Source: Haematospirillum sp. H4485 (lineage in GTDB: Bacteria; Pseudomonadota; Alphaproteobacteria; Rhodospirillales; Rhodospirillaceae). Taken from it: a DNA stretch of 64,000 nt. Made by a program: the position numbers and the translations under genes. Location: positions 1 through 64,000 of the forward strand of contig NZ_JAAVSY010000007.1 in the NCBI RefSeq assembly GCF_012102745.1, in the 5' to 3' direction. Below, piece by piece: positions 35,761-45,925 of this stretch; the stretch's first letter is position 1; every line of letters begins with the position of its first letter. The notes beneath the pieces are model-generated. The model was not told the origin of the DNA and searched no databases. It saw only the letters and a program-made list of their open reading frames with translations.

Positions 35761-36780
35761 CTAGACTAGCGTGCGTCGCGTGAAACGGAAAAGAAGAAAG
35801 AGTACCGGAATGCACGCAAAAAGAATTCCCGCAGCCAAGCCACTGGTCACGGACAGTATGGTTGCAGCCAGCAACGCCATGTTTCCAGCCATAATGTATA
35901 GCGTTACAGCGCTGTGAGAGAGCCCGCCGCGGTGCACGGCAACCTGATAAAAATGTTCACGATGTGCTTGGGCAATCGGTCTTGCCGTTGCAATACGTCG
36001 GAGTAACGTAAGGGTCGCATCGACCAGATAATATGCCGGAATAATGAAAGCCGCTGCCAGATAACCGGTTCCTGCCAGCATGACCAGTAGGAACCCGGTC
36101 AGGAATCCCAGCGGAATGGAGCCGACATCCCCGAGGAAAAGACGTGCCGGGTGCCAGTTGAAAAGCAGAAAGCCGATGGAGGCGCCAATCAGGGTCATAC
36201 CCATGCCGGCCCATGGTATATTGGCATCAAGTCCGGCAATACCGGATAAAACAACAATCCCAAGGCCGATAGACCCTGTTTGCATGCCGGTAATGCCATC
36301 AATGCCGTCCATGAAGTTGTATAAATTCAGAAACCATACCCAGCTGATGATAGTCACTATGCGATCTGCCCACAGGGGCACTTCTCCCTGCAGGACAAGC
36401 ACATGGTCTGGCAAACTCAGGGCTGCGCCCGTAACCGCGATGACATGTATAGGAAACCGTAGTCGTCGTTTCAGGTTGATCCGATCATCAATCCACGATA
36501 GCCCGTACAAGAGGAGAGCCATGGCCAAGGTGATCCAGACCGTAACAGGAGGATTACCGGGAAGCATGACCAAGGCTGCTGCCCATCCGGCAATGACAAC
36601 CAGTGTTACCGCCAGTCCGCCGCCACGGGGCGTTGGCTCTGTATGGCTGGAGCGCTCGTTGGGCACATCCAGGACGGCCTTGGTTTTTAACCAGAACAGG
36701 ACAAGACGTGTACCGGCAACAGAGAAGGCCAGGGAGCCTAGACCAAGCAGGATAACTGTCAGATCAGGATACGTTGGCAC
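35761..36780 (-). CDS. Glycosyltransferase family 4 (WecA/WbpL-type) undecaprenyl-phosphate sugar-1-phosphate transferase
   Basis: This polytopic protein of 339 residues has about ten membrane helices. It carries the DDR site SWIDDRINL, the NLYNFMDGIDGI motif with catalytic acids, and the AHREHFYQ sugar-recognition loop. It should move HexNAc-1-phosphate (or a related sugar) onto undecaprenyl phosphate at the inner membrane, starting a glycan repeat. Its WbpM-like partner lies seven bases downstream and would supply or modify the sugar nucleotide. The exact sugar cannot be read from sequence. Confidence 0.92.
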   Translation of the reverse strand: MPTYPDLTVILLGLGSLAFSVAGTRLVLFWLKTKAVLDVPNERSSHTEPTPRGGGLAVTLVVIAGWAAALVMLPGNPPVTVWITLAMALLLYGLSWIDDRINLKRRLRFPIHVIAVTGAALSLPDHVLVLQGEVPLWADRIVTIISWVWFLNLYNFMDGIDGITGMQTGSIGLGIVVLSGIAGLDANIPWAGMGMTLIGASIGFLLFNWHPARLFLGDVGSIPLGFLTGFLLVMLAGTGYLAAAFIIPAYYLVDATLTLLRRIATARPIAQAHREHFYQVAVHRGGLSHSAVTLYIMAGNMALLAATILSVTSGLAAGILFACIPVLFLLFRFTRRTLV

Positions 36781-36815
36781 GGGGTCTCCGGGGCAGAAGT
36801 GTAGAGCCTGAATAG

Positions 36816-37015
36816 GGAATACAGCCTCTGTGCCACAGTATGCAATCCCTCGCAGAGAGTCTGTGTCGCAAGGCTGTTCTGAACCTGATACCGATGCAGG
36901 CAGGTGATGTGTCCGCGACTTTTGCGGATATATCAGCCCTGCGTCGCGATACGGGCTATTCCCCGTTGACGCCGGTATGGAGCGATTTGTTGACTGGTAT
37001 CGTGCTACTATGGTG
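36816..37015 (+). pseudogene. Remnant of a UDP-glucuronate 4-epimerase (C-terminal end, frameshifted)
   Basis: In one frame (36816 to about 36973) the translation ends with RKAVLNLIPMQAGDVSATFADISAL and RRDTGYSPLTP. This is the conserved C-terminal block of UDP-glucuronate 4-epimerases (PMQPGDVxATYADxxxLxxDxGYxPxTP). The expected next element, G-x-x-RFVxWYR, appears in another frame as GMERFVDWYRATM (36974-37012). A small deletion of about ten bases at the junction would explain both the missing residues and the frame change. A TAG lies just before 36816 and nothing of the N-terminal about 270 residues is present. It sits between the divergent GT4 gene and the convergent ubiD. Confidence 0.75.
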
Positions 37016-37060
37016 TTTGAGGTGGATGGCAGATGCCTTTCCTGGCTTCTGCCGCATCAC

Positions 37061-38569
37061 CTACTTCCAGATCGGTGTACCATGTCCGGGCAGTCCGTAG
37101 CGCGCCCACTTGCGTGTGACTGTTTCGATGACATCATCGGACATGCGGATCTTTTCGCCCCATTCGCGACGGGTCTCCGGCGGCATCTTGTTGGTGGCAT
37201 CCATGCCGAGCTTTCCGCCCAGTCCACTTTCCGGGCTGGCGAAGTCCAGGTAATCGATCGGCGTGCCATCAACCACCATAATATCCCGTGCGGGGTCCAT
37301 ACGCGTTGATATAGCCCACATGACGTCCTTCCAGTCACGGACATTGATGTCATCATCAACGATAATCACAAACTTGGTGTACATGAACTGACGCAAAAAG
37401 GACCACACGCCCATCATGACCCGGCGGGCATGACCCGGGTAGGCTTTCTTGATGCTGACGACCGCGATACGGTAGCTGCATCCTTCTGGTGGTAGCCAGA
37501 AGTCAACGATTTCGGGGAATTGCTGGGATAGCAGCGGGACAAAGACATCATTCAGGGCTTCCCCCAGAACGCTTGGTTCATCGGGGGGGCGTCCGGTAAA
37601 GGTAGACAGATAAACGGGATCCCGGCGCATGGTCATGCAGGAAACCCGGAAGACGGGGAAGGATTCCACGCTGTTATAATATCCGGTATGATCACCATAG
37701 GGGCCTTCGTCACCGAATTCGTCCAGCATGACATGCCCTTCTAGGACAATTTCGGCCCCGGCTGGCACTTTGAGGGGAACGGTCTTGCAGTCTACCAAGT
37801 CTACTTTCTTGCCGCGCAGCAGTCCGGCAAACTGGTACTCCGAGAGTGTTTCGGGGACCGGAGTGACAGCCGCCAGAATTGTGCCGGGATCAGCCCCCAG
37901 GACAACAGCGGCTGGCATAGGCTCTGTTTTTGCCTGTCCCCAGCGGCGGTAATGTTGTGCCCCGCCGCGATGCTGCAACCAACGCATCAGCGTTGTGTTC
38001 TTTCCTGTTACCTGCATGCGGTAAATGCCCAGATTGAACACATCTTCGCGTTCTTTGCCCGGACCTTTTGTGACAACCAGGGGCCATGTGATCAACGGAG
38101 CCGGTTCGCCCGGCCAGCATGACTGGATCGGCAGGCTTGACAGATCAACCTGATCCCCGGAGATAACAATGTCCTGACACGGTGCAGAGCGCACGTTTCC
38201 CGGTTTCATGGCCATGACGGTGCGCAGAAGAGGCAGCATGTTCCATGCCTCGCGGAAACCTCCCGGTGGTTCGGGTTGCTTCAGGAAGGCCAGCATTTCG
38301 CCAACGCCCCGCAGTTCATGGGCTGTGCGGTCCATCCCCATGGCGACTCGCTCCACGGTTCCAAACAGATTGACCAGGACGGGCATGGCATACGGGGTTC
38401 CATCAGCCCGGACCGGCTTCTCAAACAGGACGGCAGGCCCCTGTTCCGCAAGAAGGCGGGTCTGGATCTCGGTCATTTCCAGTTCTGTGCACACAGGTTC
38501 GTGAACCCGGTACAGCTGTCCCTTCTTTTCCAGGACATCCATAAACTCGCGCAGCGAAGCATAAGGCAT
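37061..38569 (-). CDS. ubiD: UbiD-family prenylated-FMN decarboxylase (3-octaprenyl-4-hydroxybenzoate carboxy-lyase)
   Basis: UbiD removes the carboxyl group in ubiquinone synthesis and needs prenylated FMN made by UbiX. The 502-residue product begins [19 protein letters not shown] and keeps [27 protein letters not shown], which contains the catalytic Glu pair, and [19 protein letters not shown] 38569 is chosen over a frame start at 38641 because GGAAG lies eight bases upstream and homology begins there. ubiX is not in the window. UbiD-like enzymes also act on aromatic acids, but length and motifs suit the ubiquinone enzyme. Confidence 0.9.
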   Translation of the reverse strand: MPYASLREFMDVLEKKGQLYRVHEPVCTELEMTEIQTRLLAEQGPAVLFEKPVRADGTPYAMPVLVNLFGTVERVAMGMDRTAHELRGVGEMLAFLKQPEPPGGFREAWNMLPLLRTVMAMKPGNVRSAPCQDIVISGDQVDLSSLPIQSCWPGEPAPLITWPLVVTKGPGKEREDVFNLGIYRMQVTGKNTTLMRWLQHRGGAQHYRRWGQAKTEPMPAAVVLGADPGTILAAVTPVPETLSEYQFAGLLRGKKVDLVDCKTVPLKVPAGAEIVLEGHVMLDEFGDEGPYGDHTGYYNSVESFPVFRVSCMTMRRDPVYLSTFTGRPPDEPSVLGEALNDVFVPLLSQQFPEIVDFWLPPEGCSYRIAVVSIKKAYPGHARRVMMGVWSFLRQFMYTKFVIIVDDDINVRDWKDVMWAISTRMDPARDIMVVDGTPIDYLDFASPESGLGGKLGMDATNKMPPETRREWGEKIRMSDDVIETVTRKWARYGLPGHGTPIWK

Positions 38570-38760
38570 TGGCAGGACTTCCACTTTGGCTGTCTGATTC
38601 AGGGGGTCGAGGTCCCCTTCGGTTGGTCCAGTCGGCCACATTACACCGGACCAGCCCGGGATGCAGATCCTTTTTGTCCTATCCTGTTGGCGTTCCCTGA
38701 TCTTGACCTGTTCGTATGCATATGGCAGGCAAGGGCTGTGAATGCATGCGGGAGACTGGC

Positions 38761-40500
38761 ATGGAACGTGGGGAGAACCCTGATCAGGACAACCGGGGTA
38801 TTGCGGACCGTGACCGGGTTCTGTCGCGCCTGATAGAGCTGGGCATTGCCCTGTCGGCCGAGCGCGACCACAACCGGTTGACCGAAAGGATTCTGGTGGA
38901 GGCCAAGAATCTGGCTAACGCAGATGGTGGCACGTTGTATCTGCTGTCTGAAGACGGGCGCAGCCTGCATTTTGATATTGTTCGCAACGATACGCTCAAG
39001 ATTGCCATGGGAGGGACAACCGGGATTTCTATCCCCTTTCCTCCGTTGCCCCTGTACGATCCGGCAACCGGGGCCGGTAACCGCGCTAATGTTGCAACCT
39101 GTGTTGCCTTGACGGGGGAAAGCATTGTCATCGGCGATGCGTATACCGAGAAAGGGTTTGATTTCTCCGGCACCCGTCGGTTTGATGCGGGGACCGGTTA
39201 TCGTTCCCGTTCCTTTTTGACACTTCCCCTTCGCAACACGGCTCGCGAGGTGATCGGTGTCCTGCAGCTTATCAATGCCCGGAACAGTGAAGGGCATGTG
39301 GTGCCATTTGGTGATGCCATAAGGCCAATGGTGGAAGCCTTGGCCAGTCAGGCTGCTGTGGCAATTGACAACCAGAAGCTTCTGCAGGGTCAGAGGGATC
39401 TGCTGGACAGCTTTATTACCGTGCTTGCCCGGGCTATTGACGCCAAGTCCCCTTATACCGGGGGACATTGTGAACGCGTACCGGTTCTGGCTGAAATGTT
39501 GGCCAAGGCAGCCTGTGATGCAACATCTGGCCCCTTTGCTGATTTCAGTCTGGATGCGGACCAGTGGTATGAGCTGCATCTGGCAGGCTGGTTGCATGAC
39601 TGTGGAAAGGTCACGACGCCGGAGTATGTTGTTGACAAGGCAACCAAGCTGGAAACGATCTACGACCGTATTCATGAGGTTCGTATCCGTTTCGAGGTCT
39701 TGCGACGGGATGCCGAGATTGCCATGCTGCGGTCCAGTCTGGATGGCACCCTCTCGCGTGAGGAGTCCGAAACGCGTTTCGCAGCCCGCTGTGCGGAGCT
39801 GGATGAGCAGTTCGCCTTGGTTGCCCGCCTGAATGTTGGGGCCGAGCGAGCCGACCCGGTGGATATCCAGCGTCTTGCCGCGATCGGTGCCCAGACATTT
39901 ATTCGTACGTTTGATCGCACTTTGGGGCTGTCGTGGGAGGAGAAACAGCGTCTGAGTGAGGCGGAGCGTACCCCGGTTCCTGCTGTTGAAACCCTCTTGC
40001 AGGATCGAGATGATCATTACGTTGGCATCTACAATCGTGGCGAGGTTTATAATCTGTCGGTGGAGCGCGGCACCCTGACGGCCGAAGAGCGCCAGGTTAT
40101 CAATGACCACATTGTTGTTACGCAGGATATGCTGTCCCAGATGCCATTTCCCCGCAAGATGCAACGAGTCCCTGATATCGCGGGGAATCATCATGAGAAA
40201 ATTGACGGAACCGGCTATCCACGGGGTCTGCGGGGGGAAGACATGGGGGTAACCGAGAAAATGATGGCTGTGGCCGATGTCTTCGAGGCCTTGACGGCAG
40301 CAGATCGTCCCTACAAAACTCCCAAGAAGATCAGCGAATGTCTTCGTATCCTGCAGTCCATGGTAGAAGCGGGGCATCTGGATCGTGATGTCTTTGAACT
40401 TTTTCTGAAAGCCGGGGTTTATCGTAATTATGCGCAGCGTTTCCTGCACCCGGACCAGATGGATGATCATGCCTGTACATCATTTCTGCCAAGGTCATGA
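38761..40500 (+). CDS. GAF / HD-GYP cyclic-di-GMP phosphodiesterase-like protein
   Basis: The 579-residue protein has a GAF domain (about 25-215), then an HD-GYP domain. The HD pair is in LHDCGK (His279), [14 protein letters not shown] starts near residue 477, and [16 protein letters not shown] follows. HD-GYP proteins hydrolyse cyclic di-GMP. The two halves of the catalytic domain are about 198 residues apart, roughly 130 more than usual, because of a charged insertion between KATKLE and [12 protein letters not shown] 38761 has GGGAG six bases upstream. No membrane helix is visible. A long open frame lies antisense to it and is considered an artefact. Confidence 0.9.
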   Translation: MERGENPDQDNRGIADRDRVLSRLIELGIALSAERDHNRLTERILVEAKNLANADGGTLYLLSEDGRSLHFDIVRNDTLKIAMGGTTGISIPFPPLPLYDPATGAGNRANVATCVALTGESIVIGDAYTEKGFDFSGTRRFDAGTGYRSRSFLTLPLRNTAREVIGVLQLINARNSEGHVVPFGDAIRPMVEALASQAAVAIDNQKLLQGQRDLLDSFITVLARAIDAKSPYTGGHCERVPVLAEMLAKAACDATSGPFADFSLDADQWYELHLAGWLHDCGKVTTPEYVVDKATKLETIYDRIHEVRIRFEVLRRDAEIAMLRSSLDGTLSREESETRFAARCAELDEQFALVARLNVGAERADPVDIQRLAAIGAQTFIRTFDRTLGLSWEEKQRLSEAERTPVPAVETLLQDRDDHYVGIYNRGEVYNLSVERGTLTAEERQVINDHIVVTQDMLSQMPFPRKMQRVPDIAGNHHEKIDGTGYPRGLRGEDMGVTEKMMAVADVFEALTAADRPYKTPKKISECLRILQSMVEAGHLDRDVFELFLKAGVYRNYAQRFLHPDQMDDHACTSFLPRS

Positions 40501-40515
40501 TTGCTGGAACAGCCT

Positions 40516-40992
40516 ATGAACAGTCGCTATCCCCGCTTTCCGGTGCCGGCTGTCCTGGCTGTGGTCCCAAGAGCCAACCGCGTTCTCCTTGTCCGTCGTC
40601 GTCATCCCCCTGATGCCGGGAGCTGGGGATTCCCCGGGGGACGTCTGGAGCTGGGGGAGCCGCTGTTGGCTGCGGCCGAACGGGAGCTGCACGAAGAGAC
40701 AGGTGTGCGTGCCCGCGGGGTTGTGGCCTTTGCTGCCTTTGATGTCATTGATCGGGATATCGCCGGTGCTGTGCGGTATCACTATGTGCTGAATGCGGTT
40801 TACTGCCAGTGGGAAGATGGTGATGGAGTCGCTGGAGATGATGCGGCCGAGGTGGCTTGGGTCCGGGTTCGGGATTTCCACACGCCGGCCCTGATCGGGC
40901 AGGGCGGCGGAACGCTTGGTGAGCAAGTTCCTTCGCTGGCGCGTATGGGATGGCGTATGGCCAGAACGTTGCGCCGGGAGAAACCGGTATGA
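40516..40992 (+). CDS. Nudix hydrolase
   Basis: The 158-residue protein contains a full Nudix box, GGRLELGEPLLAAAERELHEETGV (Gx5Ex7RExxEExGx), which binds the metal for pyrophosphate-bond cleavage. RRRHPPDAGSWGFPGG precedes it, as in ADP-ribose/NADH-type Nudix enzymes. The substrate is not predictable. ATG 40516 is 15 bases past the HD-GYP stop, preceded by GGA; a TTG at 40501 is possible. It is the second gene of a likely three-gene run ending in the FhuF-like gene. Confidence 0.9.
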   Translation: MNSRYPRFPVPAVLAVVPRANRVLLVRRRHPPDAGSWGFPGGRLELGEPLLAAAERELHEETGVRARGVVAFAAFDVIDRDIAGAVRYHYVLNAVYCQWEDGDGVAGDDAAEVAWVRVRDFHTPALIGQGGGTLGEQVPSLARMGWRMARTLRREKPV

Positions 40993-41047
40993 TTGTCATT
41001 CAGGAAACAGGGATGTCGGTCCGTCTGTATAAGGCGGGACAGCTTTC

Positions 41048-41845
41048 ATGAGAACGGCATTGAAGAAAATGTTCCCGGGCCCCCTGAAAACATGGTCTCA
41101 AGCGATTGTCTTTCCCGATGATACCCGCCGCTTTGTTCCCGGTTCTGCCCTGCAGGACAAGGCAGTGGTTCGTGATGTATTGGAACGTTTTTCCCGTTCG
41201 TATGGTGTTCAGCCGGATGATTGTTCCTTGGTATCCTTGTGGGCCCAGAGGTATTTCGACATTGTTTTGCCAGGCCTGCTGGGTTTGTCGCTGGTGATGG
41301 AGCGGCACACCGCAACGGCGCTGGATCAGGTTTCGATTGTTTTTGATGATGGTGGATCTCCGGTCGCCTTGCGTCTGGATGAGCCAGAGTTGGTTGTTGA
41401 TACAGGGCTTCCCGGCTCACTTGCTTACGTGTGGTCTCTTGTTGATGATCACATGGAACCGTTCATTATGGCTGTTTCCGAAGCGGTGCATATTGCGCCC
41501 CGTCTTTTGTGGAGCAATGCGGCCTGGGCCGGGGACTGGGCTTTGTCATGCCTTGCTGCCCGTTCCTATCGTCCCCGGCGTGCCGAGGCGGTACGGGAAG
41601 CGTTGGCCAATGAATTGTACAGGCCGTCTGGTCAGGACAATCCACTCCATCATCCCGTTGTGCGTCTGGATAACGGCGGACTCCATCGCAGGCTTTGCTG
41701 TTTGCGTTATCGGCTGCCTGGCTTTAATACGTGCACCAGCATATGCCCCGGTGATACCGGCTTTGTGCACAATGCCTCTTCCCTTGATTCAGGGGCGAAG
41801 AAGGAAAGCCCCCCGTCATGCAGTGACGACAGGGGGATGGCCTGA
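41048..41845 (+). CDS. FhuF-like siderophore-iron reductase, atypical cysteine spacing
   Basis: The 265-residue protein ends with RRLCCLRYRLPGFNTCTSICP. FhuF-family ferric reductases bind an unusual 2Fe-2S cluster through CCx10Cx2C at their C-terminus. Here the first three cysteines fit, but the last spacing is x3. Conserved WSNAAWAGDWAL-like residues and the overall length also suit the family. Such proteins release iron from hydroxamate siderophores in the cytoplasm. About 30 residues of Ser/Asp-rich tail follow the cluster, longer than usual. ATG 41048 follows GGCGGGA. No siderophore transporter is nearby. Confidence 0.7.
   Translation: MRTALKKMFPGPLKTWSQAIVFPDDTRRFVPGSALQDKAVVRDVLERFSRSYGVQPDDCSLVSLWAQRYFDIVLPGLLGLSLVMERHTATALDQVSIVFDDGGSPVALRLDEPELVVDTGLPGSLAYVWSLVDDHMEPFIMAVSEAVHIAPRLLWSNAAWAGDWALSCLAARSYRPRRAEAVREALANELYRPSGQDNPLHHPVVRLDNGGLHRRLCCLRYRLPGFNTCTSICPGDTGFVHNASSLDSGAKKESPPSCSDDRGMA
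41797..41837 (-). terminator. Likely terminator for pheT, inside the 3' end of the FhuF-like gene
   Basis: On the minus strand CCCCC and GTCA arms (41832-41836 with 41810-41814, 41823-41826 region with 41815-41818) form an interrupted stem around TGCAG. CTTTCCTTCTTCG follows, a moderately T-rich tract. It begins about ten bases after the pheT stop. Confidence 0.4.
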
Positions 41846-44248
41846 TCAGGCGCGCTGTGTGCCACCGCTTGCTTTTTCGACGGCTGCAACAATCTTGTGA
41901 CACACACCGTCGATGTCTTCGTCCGTCAGGGTTCTGTCTATCGGTTGCAGGGTTGCCGACAGGGCAATTGATTTTTGACCTTCCGGTACATTCGGCCCTT
42001 CATAGACATCAAAGACGCTGACCGCTGTTATTAGTGTTTTGTCCGCGCTGCGTGCAGCGCGCAGCATGGTGTCTGCACAGATGTCCTTGCCCACAACGAA
42101 GGCAAAATCCCGCTCCAGGGGCTGGAATGGAGATGCTTTCAGCAGGGGGCGAGCCTTTCCCGGCTTGTTCCGTGGAAGGGGGAGTGCCTCCAGGAAGACT
42201 TCAAAGCCAACCATGCTTCCCTTGGCATCCATCATGCGCTGGACGCGTGGGTGTATCTCTCCGAATGTCGCGACAAGGGTTGGGCCAAGGCGCAAGGATC
42301 CCGAACGACCTGGGTGGTACCATGCCGGGGCATCGGCCGTGATTTGCAGGTTTACCGTTGCAACGCCGACAGCTTCCAGAACGGCCAATGCATCGGCCCG
42401 CGCATCGAAGACATCCACTGTTCGTGGGCGTGTGTCCCAGTGACGCGGACCCGTCTTGCCGGTCCGCAGGCCCGTTGCCATCAACTTTTGCTGCCCCGGC
42501 ATGCCACCCTGGAATTGGGGTCCTGTTTCGAACAGCCCGAGATCGGTTATGCCACGTGCAGCGTTGCGGCTTGCTGCCGCAATCAGGTTCGGCAAGATTG
42601 AAGGGCGCATGACATCCAGGTCAGCAGAGATAGGATTGGCAAGGCGCACGCTATCCTGGCCGCCACCAAAAGCGTGGGCGTGATCAGACGACATGAAGGA
42701 CCAGGTTACAGTTTCATGCAGGCCACGTGATGCCAGTGTCCGGGCCACAAGGCGTGTGATTTTCTGGCGTGGACTCAGGATACGAACCGGCATGCTTTTT
42801 CGTGGAAGAGGAATGGCCTCAAGATTGTCATAGCCATGCAGGCGTGCGATTTCCTCCACAAGGTCATGCTCTGCCTCCAGGTCAACCCGCCAGGACGGGG
42901 GGGCGGCACGAATAACCCCGTTCTCCAGTTTTGGTGCACATCCCAGACGGTCGAGCAGGCTGAGCATCTGTTCAATGCCAACGGTCATGCCTACCAGTTT
43001 CTCAACCCGCTCCGGACGCAGGGTTATGGATTTCTGCCATGAAGGCGCGGTGCCAACCGTGACGATATCGCCCGGTTCTCCGCCGCACAGGTCCATGATC
43101 AGGCGGGTGGCTCGTTCCATGCCTTCTATGACCGAGGCAGGGTCAATCCCGCGTTCAAAACGATAGCGGGCATCGGACACAATGTTCAGGCGTCGCCCGG
43201 TTGTGGCAATGCGTGCGGGATCAAACAGGGCTGCTTCTATGATGACGTCTGTTGTGTCTTCCGTGCAGCTGCTTTCCATGCCGCCAATGACGCCACCGAC
43301 AGACTGCACGCCCTTTGCATCTGCAATGACAACCATTGAGGTGTCCAAAGTGCAAACGCGGTTGTTCAGGGCCAGAAGGCTTTCTCCTTCCTTGGCCATG
43401 CGCACGGTCAGCGGGCCGGATATACGCCCGGCATCAAACACGTGCAGGGGGCGATTCCAGCCAAATGTGAGGTAATTGGTGACATCGACCAGGGCTGAAA
43501 TCGGGCGCAGCCCGATAGCGTTCAGGCGGTTCTTCAGCCACGCCGAGCTTTCACCATTGCGCACGCCGCGGATCAGGCGCCCAGCAAAATAAGGACAGGC
43601 GGTGTCGGCGTCTTCAGGCAGGTCACGTATGATGGACAGGCCACTCGTAAACGCCGCAGGTACAGCGGTAACAGCCAGCGTGTCCGCCTTCAGCGTTCCC
43701 AGTCCTGCTGCGGCCAAGTCACGTGCGATGCCCCTGATACCCAGGCAGTCAGCCCGGTTCGGGGTTACCGAAATGTCAAGGACAGGGTCCAGGTCCAAGG
43801 CTGTGGCGAGTGGGAGTCCGACAGGGGTGTCATCCGGTAGTTCAATGATGCCGTCGTGGTCCTCGCCCAGGCACAGCTCGCGGGAGGAGCACATCATCCC
43901 CTGGCTTTCCTGGCCCCGCACGGTCCCTTTTTTCAGGACATCGCCGGTTGCCGGGATAATGCAGCCGGGAACCGCGACTGCAACCTTGATCCCTGCACGG
44001 GCATTGGGGGCACCGCACACGATCTGCAGCGTCTTGTCCCCGATATCAACGGTACACAGCCGCAGTCGATCCGCATCGGGATGCTTTTCTGCTGTCTTGA
44101 CATGACCTGTTGTAAAACCGTCCAAGGTTGCGGCCGGATCTGTGATGCTTTCAACTTCCAACCCGATCGAGGTCAGGGTTTTTCCGATCTCATCCAATGA
44201 GGCATCGGTTTCCAGATGATCTTTCAGCCAGGACAGGGTGAATTTCAT
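41846..44248 (-). CDS. pheT: Phenylalanyl-tRNA synthetase beta subunit
   Basis: The 800-residue subunit begins [21 protein letters not shown]. It has the tRNA-binding OB fold (about 40-150), the B3/B4 editing domain (about 210-390, which removes mischarged Tyr), B5 and the synthetase-like core, and the anticodon-binding FDX-ACB domain at the end ([19 protein letters not shown]). It pairs with PheS as an alpha2beta2 enzyme. The start overlaps the pheS stop by four bases. Confidence 0.97.
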   Translation of the reverse strand: MKFTLSWLKDHLETDASLDEIGKTLTSIGLEVESITDPAATLDGFTTGHVKTAEKHPDADRLRLCTVDIGDKTLQIVCGAPNARAGIKVAVAVPGCIIPATGDVLKKGTVRGQESQGMMCSSRELCLGEDHDGIIELPDDTPVGLPLATALDLDPVLDISVTPNRADCLGIRGIARDLAAAGLGTLKADTLAVTAVPAAFTSGLSIIRDLPEDADTACPYFAGRLIRGVRNGESSAWLKNRLNAIGLRPISALVDVTNYLTFGWNRPLHVFDAGRISGPLTVRMAKEGESLLALNNRVCTLDTSMVVIADAKGVQSVGGVIGGMESSCTEDTTDVIIEAALFDPARIATTGRRLNIVSDARYRFERGIDPASVIEGMERATRLIMDLCGGEPGDIVTVGTAPSWQKSITLRPERVEKLVGMTVGIEQMLSLLDRLGCAPKLENGVIRAAPPSWRVDLEAEHDLVEEIARLHGYDNLEAIPLPRKSMPVRILSPRQKITRLVARTLASRGLHETVTWSFMSSDHAHAFGGGQDSVRLANPISADLDVMRPSILPNLIAAASRNAARGITDLGLFETGPQFQGGMPGQQKLMATGLRTGKTGPRHWDTRPRTVDVFDARADALAVLEAVGVATVNLQITADAPAWYHPGRSGSLRLGPTLVATFGEIHPRVQRMMDAKGSMVGFEVFLEALPLPRNKPGKARPLLKASPFQPLERDFAFVVGKDICADTMLRAARSADKTLITAVSVFDVYEGPNVPEGQKSIALSATLQPIDRTLTDEDIDGVCHKIVAAVEKASGGTQRA

Positions 44249-45321
44249 CGGGTCAGCCCTCCGGTCAAGCTTGGTACGTCGTGTGGGGCAAAGCCGTAGT
44301 GCTTCAGCCAGCGTGCGTCGGATTCAAAAAAGGTTCGCAGGTCGGGGATGCCGTACTTCAGCATGGCAATCCGCTCCAGCCCCATGCCAAAAGCAAAGCC
44401 CTGATACTCTTCCGGATCCAGCCCGCAGGCTTTCAGCACATTGGGATGCACCATGCCGCAGCCCAGAATTTCCAGCCAGTCAGTGCCTTCACCAATTTTC
44501 AGCTCACCCCCCTTGCGGGAGCATCCGATATCCACCTCGGCAGATGGTTCCGTAAACGGGAAGAAGGAGGGCCGGAAACGGACCGGAACATCGGGTAATT
44601 CGAAGTAAGCCTCTACAAATTCCTTCAGGCATCCTTTCAGATGCCCCATGTGTACGGCCTTGTCGATGACCAAGCCCTCGATCTGATGAAACATCGGGGT
44701 GTGGGTCATATCGGAATCACACCGGTAGGTTCGTCCGGGAATGATCACCCGGATGGGTGGTTTTTGTGCCAGCATGGTGCGGATCTGTACCGGGCTGGTA
44801 TGGGTGCGCAGCAGATTCCGTGTTCCGTCTTCCTGTTCGGAGAGAAAGAACGTGTCATGCATCTCGCGGGCAGGATGCCCCGGCGGGAAGTTCAGGGCCG
44901 TGAAGTTATGGAAGTCATCCTCGATGTCCGGGCCTTCAGCAACGGTAAAGCCCATCTGGCCGAAAATGGCGACTACCTCATCCCAGGTCTGACTGATCGG
45001 GTGCAGGGTGCCAGATGTTTCAGGGCGCACCGGCAGGGTTATGTCAACCCGCTCAGACGTCAGGCGTGCTTCCAGGGCGGCTTCGGCAAAAGTGGCTTTA
45101 CGGCTTTCCAGAAGGGCCGCAACCTCGTCTTTGACGGCATTGATCGCTTGGCCAAAGCTGCGTCTCTCCTCGGGCGTCATGTGGCCGAGTGTTTTAATCA
45201 GATCGGTAATGCGCCCTTTCTTGCCCAGCGCGGCAACGCGCACGGCTTCAAGAGTGTCGGCATCAGGGGCGGATTGGACCGCGTCCAGAAGCTCGTTACG
45301 CAGGGTATCCAGAGTATCCAT
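44245..45321 (-). CDS. pheS: Phenylalanyl-tRNA synthetase alpha subunit
   Basis: The 358-residue catalytic subunit has an N-terminal coiled coil (about 1-90), then class II motifs: [12 protein letters not shown], the [17 protein letters not shown] string [11 protein letters not shown], and [21 protein letters not shown] (motif 3). ATG 45321 is preceded by GGGAAGG. The 210 bases between rplT and pheS hold three hairpins, one with a T tract, so pheST expression may be separated from the ribosomal genes. Confidence 0.97.
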   Translation of the reverse strand: MDTLDTLRNELLDAVQSAPDADTLEAVRVAALGKKGRITDLIKTLGHMTPEERRSFGQAINAVKDEVAALLESRKATFAEAALEARLTSERVDITLPVRPETSGTLHPISQTWDEVVAIFGQMGFTVAEGPDIEDDFHNFTALNFPPGHPAREMHDTFFLSEQEDGTRNLLRTHTSPVQIRTMLAQKPPIRVIIPGRTYRCDSDMTHTPMFHQIEGLVIDKAVHMGHLKGCLKEFVEAYFELPDVPVRFRPSFFPFTEPSAEVDIGCSRKGGELKIGEGTDWLEILGCGMVHPNVLKACGLDPEEYQGFAFGMGLERIAMLKYGIPDLRTFFESDARWLKHYGFAPHDVPSLTGGLTR

Positions 45322-45413
45322 GGATCCAGAACCTTCCCGGAACAGTCAGGGGGAACAGGGGCGGATGCCCCGAACGGGCTACCGGAGGGCTATGCTTCCG
45401 GATAGTTTTCAGC

Positions 45414-45454
45414 AAAGACAAAGAAAAAGGGCTGCCCCGTAGCGAGCAACCCTT
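45414..45454 (-). terminator. Rho-independent terminator upstream of pheS
   Basis: On the minus strand AAGGGTTGC (45454-45446) pairs with GCAGCCCTT (45435-45427), nine pairs including one G-U, with a 10-base loop. The stem runs into TTTTTCTTTGTCTTT. It lies about 95 bases before the pheS start, after rplT. It can end the rpmI-rplT message or act as a conditional attenuator for pheST. Confidence 0.7.
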
Positions 45455-45476
45455 CTCAGGCACTACACCGAAAAGC

Positions 45477-45527
45477 CGTCTGCATGGTAGACGACCGTCC
45501 GGCATGTCAGGGCACCATGGGTGCCCT
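45477..45527 (-). other. Two hairpins directly after rplT
   Basis: AGGGCACC/GGTGCCCT (45509-45516 and 45520-45527) is a perfect 8-bp stem with a 3-base loop, five bases past the rplT stop. CGTCT/AGACG (45477-45481 and 45489-45493) is a second stem followed on the minus strand by GGCTTTTCGG. They precede the stronger terminator at 45414-45454. Confidence 0.5.
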
Positions 45528-45531
45528 CTGA

Positions 45532-45888
45532 TCAGCCAAGAGCAGCCCGGGCTTTTTCGACCAGCTTGCCAAAGGCTTCCGGCTCTCTCACGGCGAGATC
45601 AGCTAGGACCTTGCGGTCAAGCTCGATACCGGCCTTGTGCAGGCCATCGATAAAGCGGGAGTAAGTCAGGCCCAGCTCACGAACACCGGCGTTGATACGC
45701 TGGATCCACAGTCCACGAAAGTCGCGCTTTTTGTTGCGACGATCGCGGTAGGCGTACTGGAGGCCCTTTTCGACTTTTTCAATCGCAATCCGGAAATTGG
45801 TGGAATTGCGGCCCCGATAGCCCTTGGCGAGCTTCAGGACTTTTTTGTGACGGGCATGGGAGGTAACGCCGCGTTTCACACGAGACAT
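45532..45888 (-). CDS. rplT: 50S ribosomal protein L20
   Basis: The 118-residue protein begins [27 protein letters not shown] and keeps [20 protein letters not shown], the rRNA-binding core of L20. It is needed for early 50S assembly, and in E. coli it represses its own operon. It follows rpmI by 37 bases. infC, which often precedes rpmI, is not in this window. Confidence 0.98.
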   Translation of the reverse strand: MSRVKRGVTSHARHKKVLKLAKGYRGRNSTNFRIAIEKVEKGLQYAYRDRRNKKRDFRGLWIQRINAGVRELGLTYSRFIDGLHKAGIELDRKVLADLAVREPEAFGKLVEKARAALG

Positions 45889-45925
45889 GATATGATTTCC
45901 TTATCCTGAACGGTGAATGACGGCG

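Noticed and set aside
38641-40470. A 609-codon open frame on the minus strand
   Set aside because: It is antisense to the GAF/HD-GYP gene, whose frame carries the HD and GYP motifs and a ribosome site. The minus frame shows no conserved motif and reflects codon bias.
45370-45505. Longer ATG-started minus frame before pheS as a leader peptide
   Set aside because: It runs through all hairpins into pheS, has no Phe enrichment in that frame and no ribosome site.
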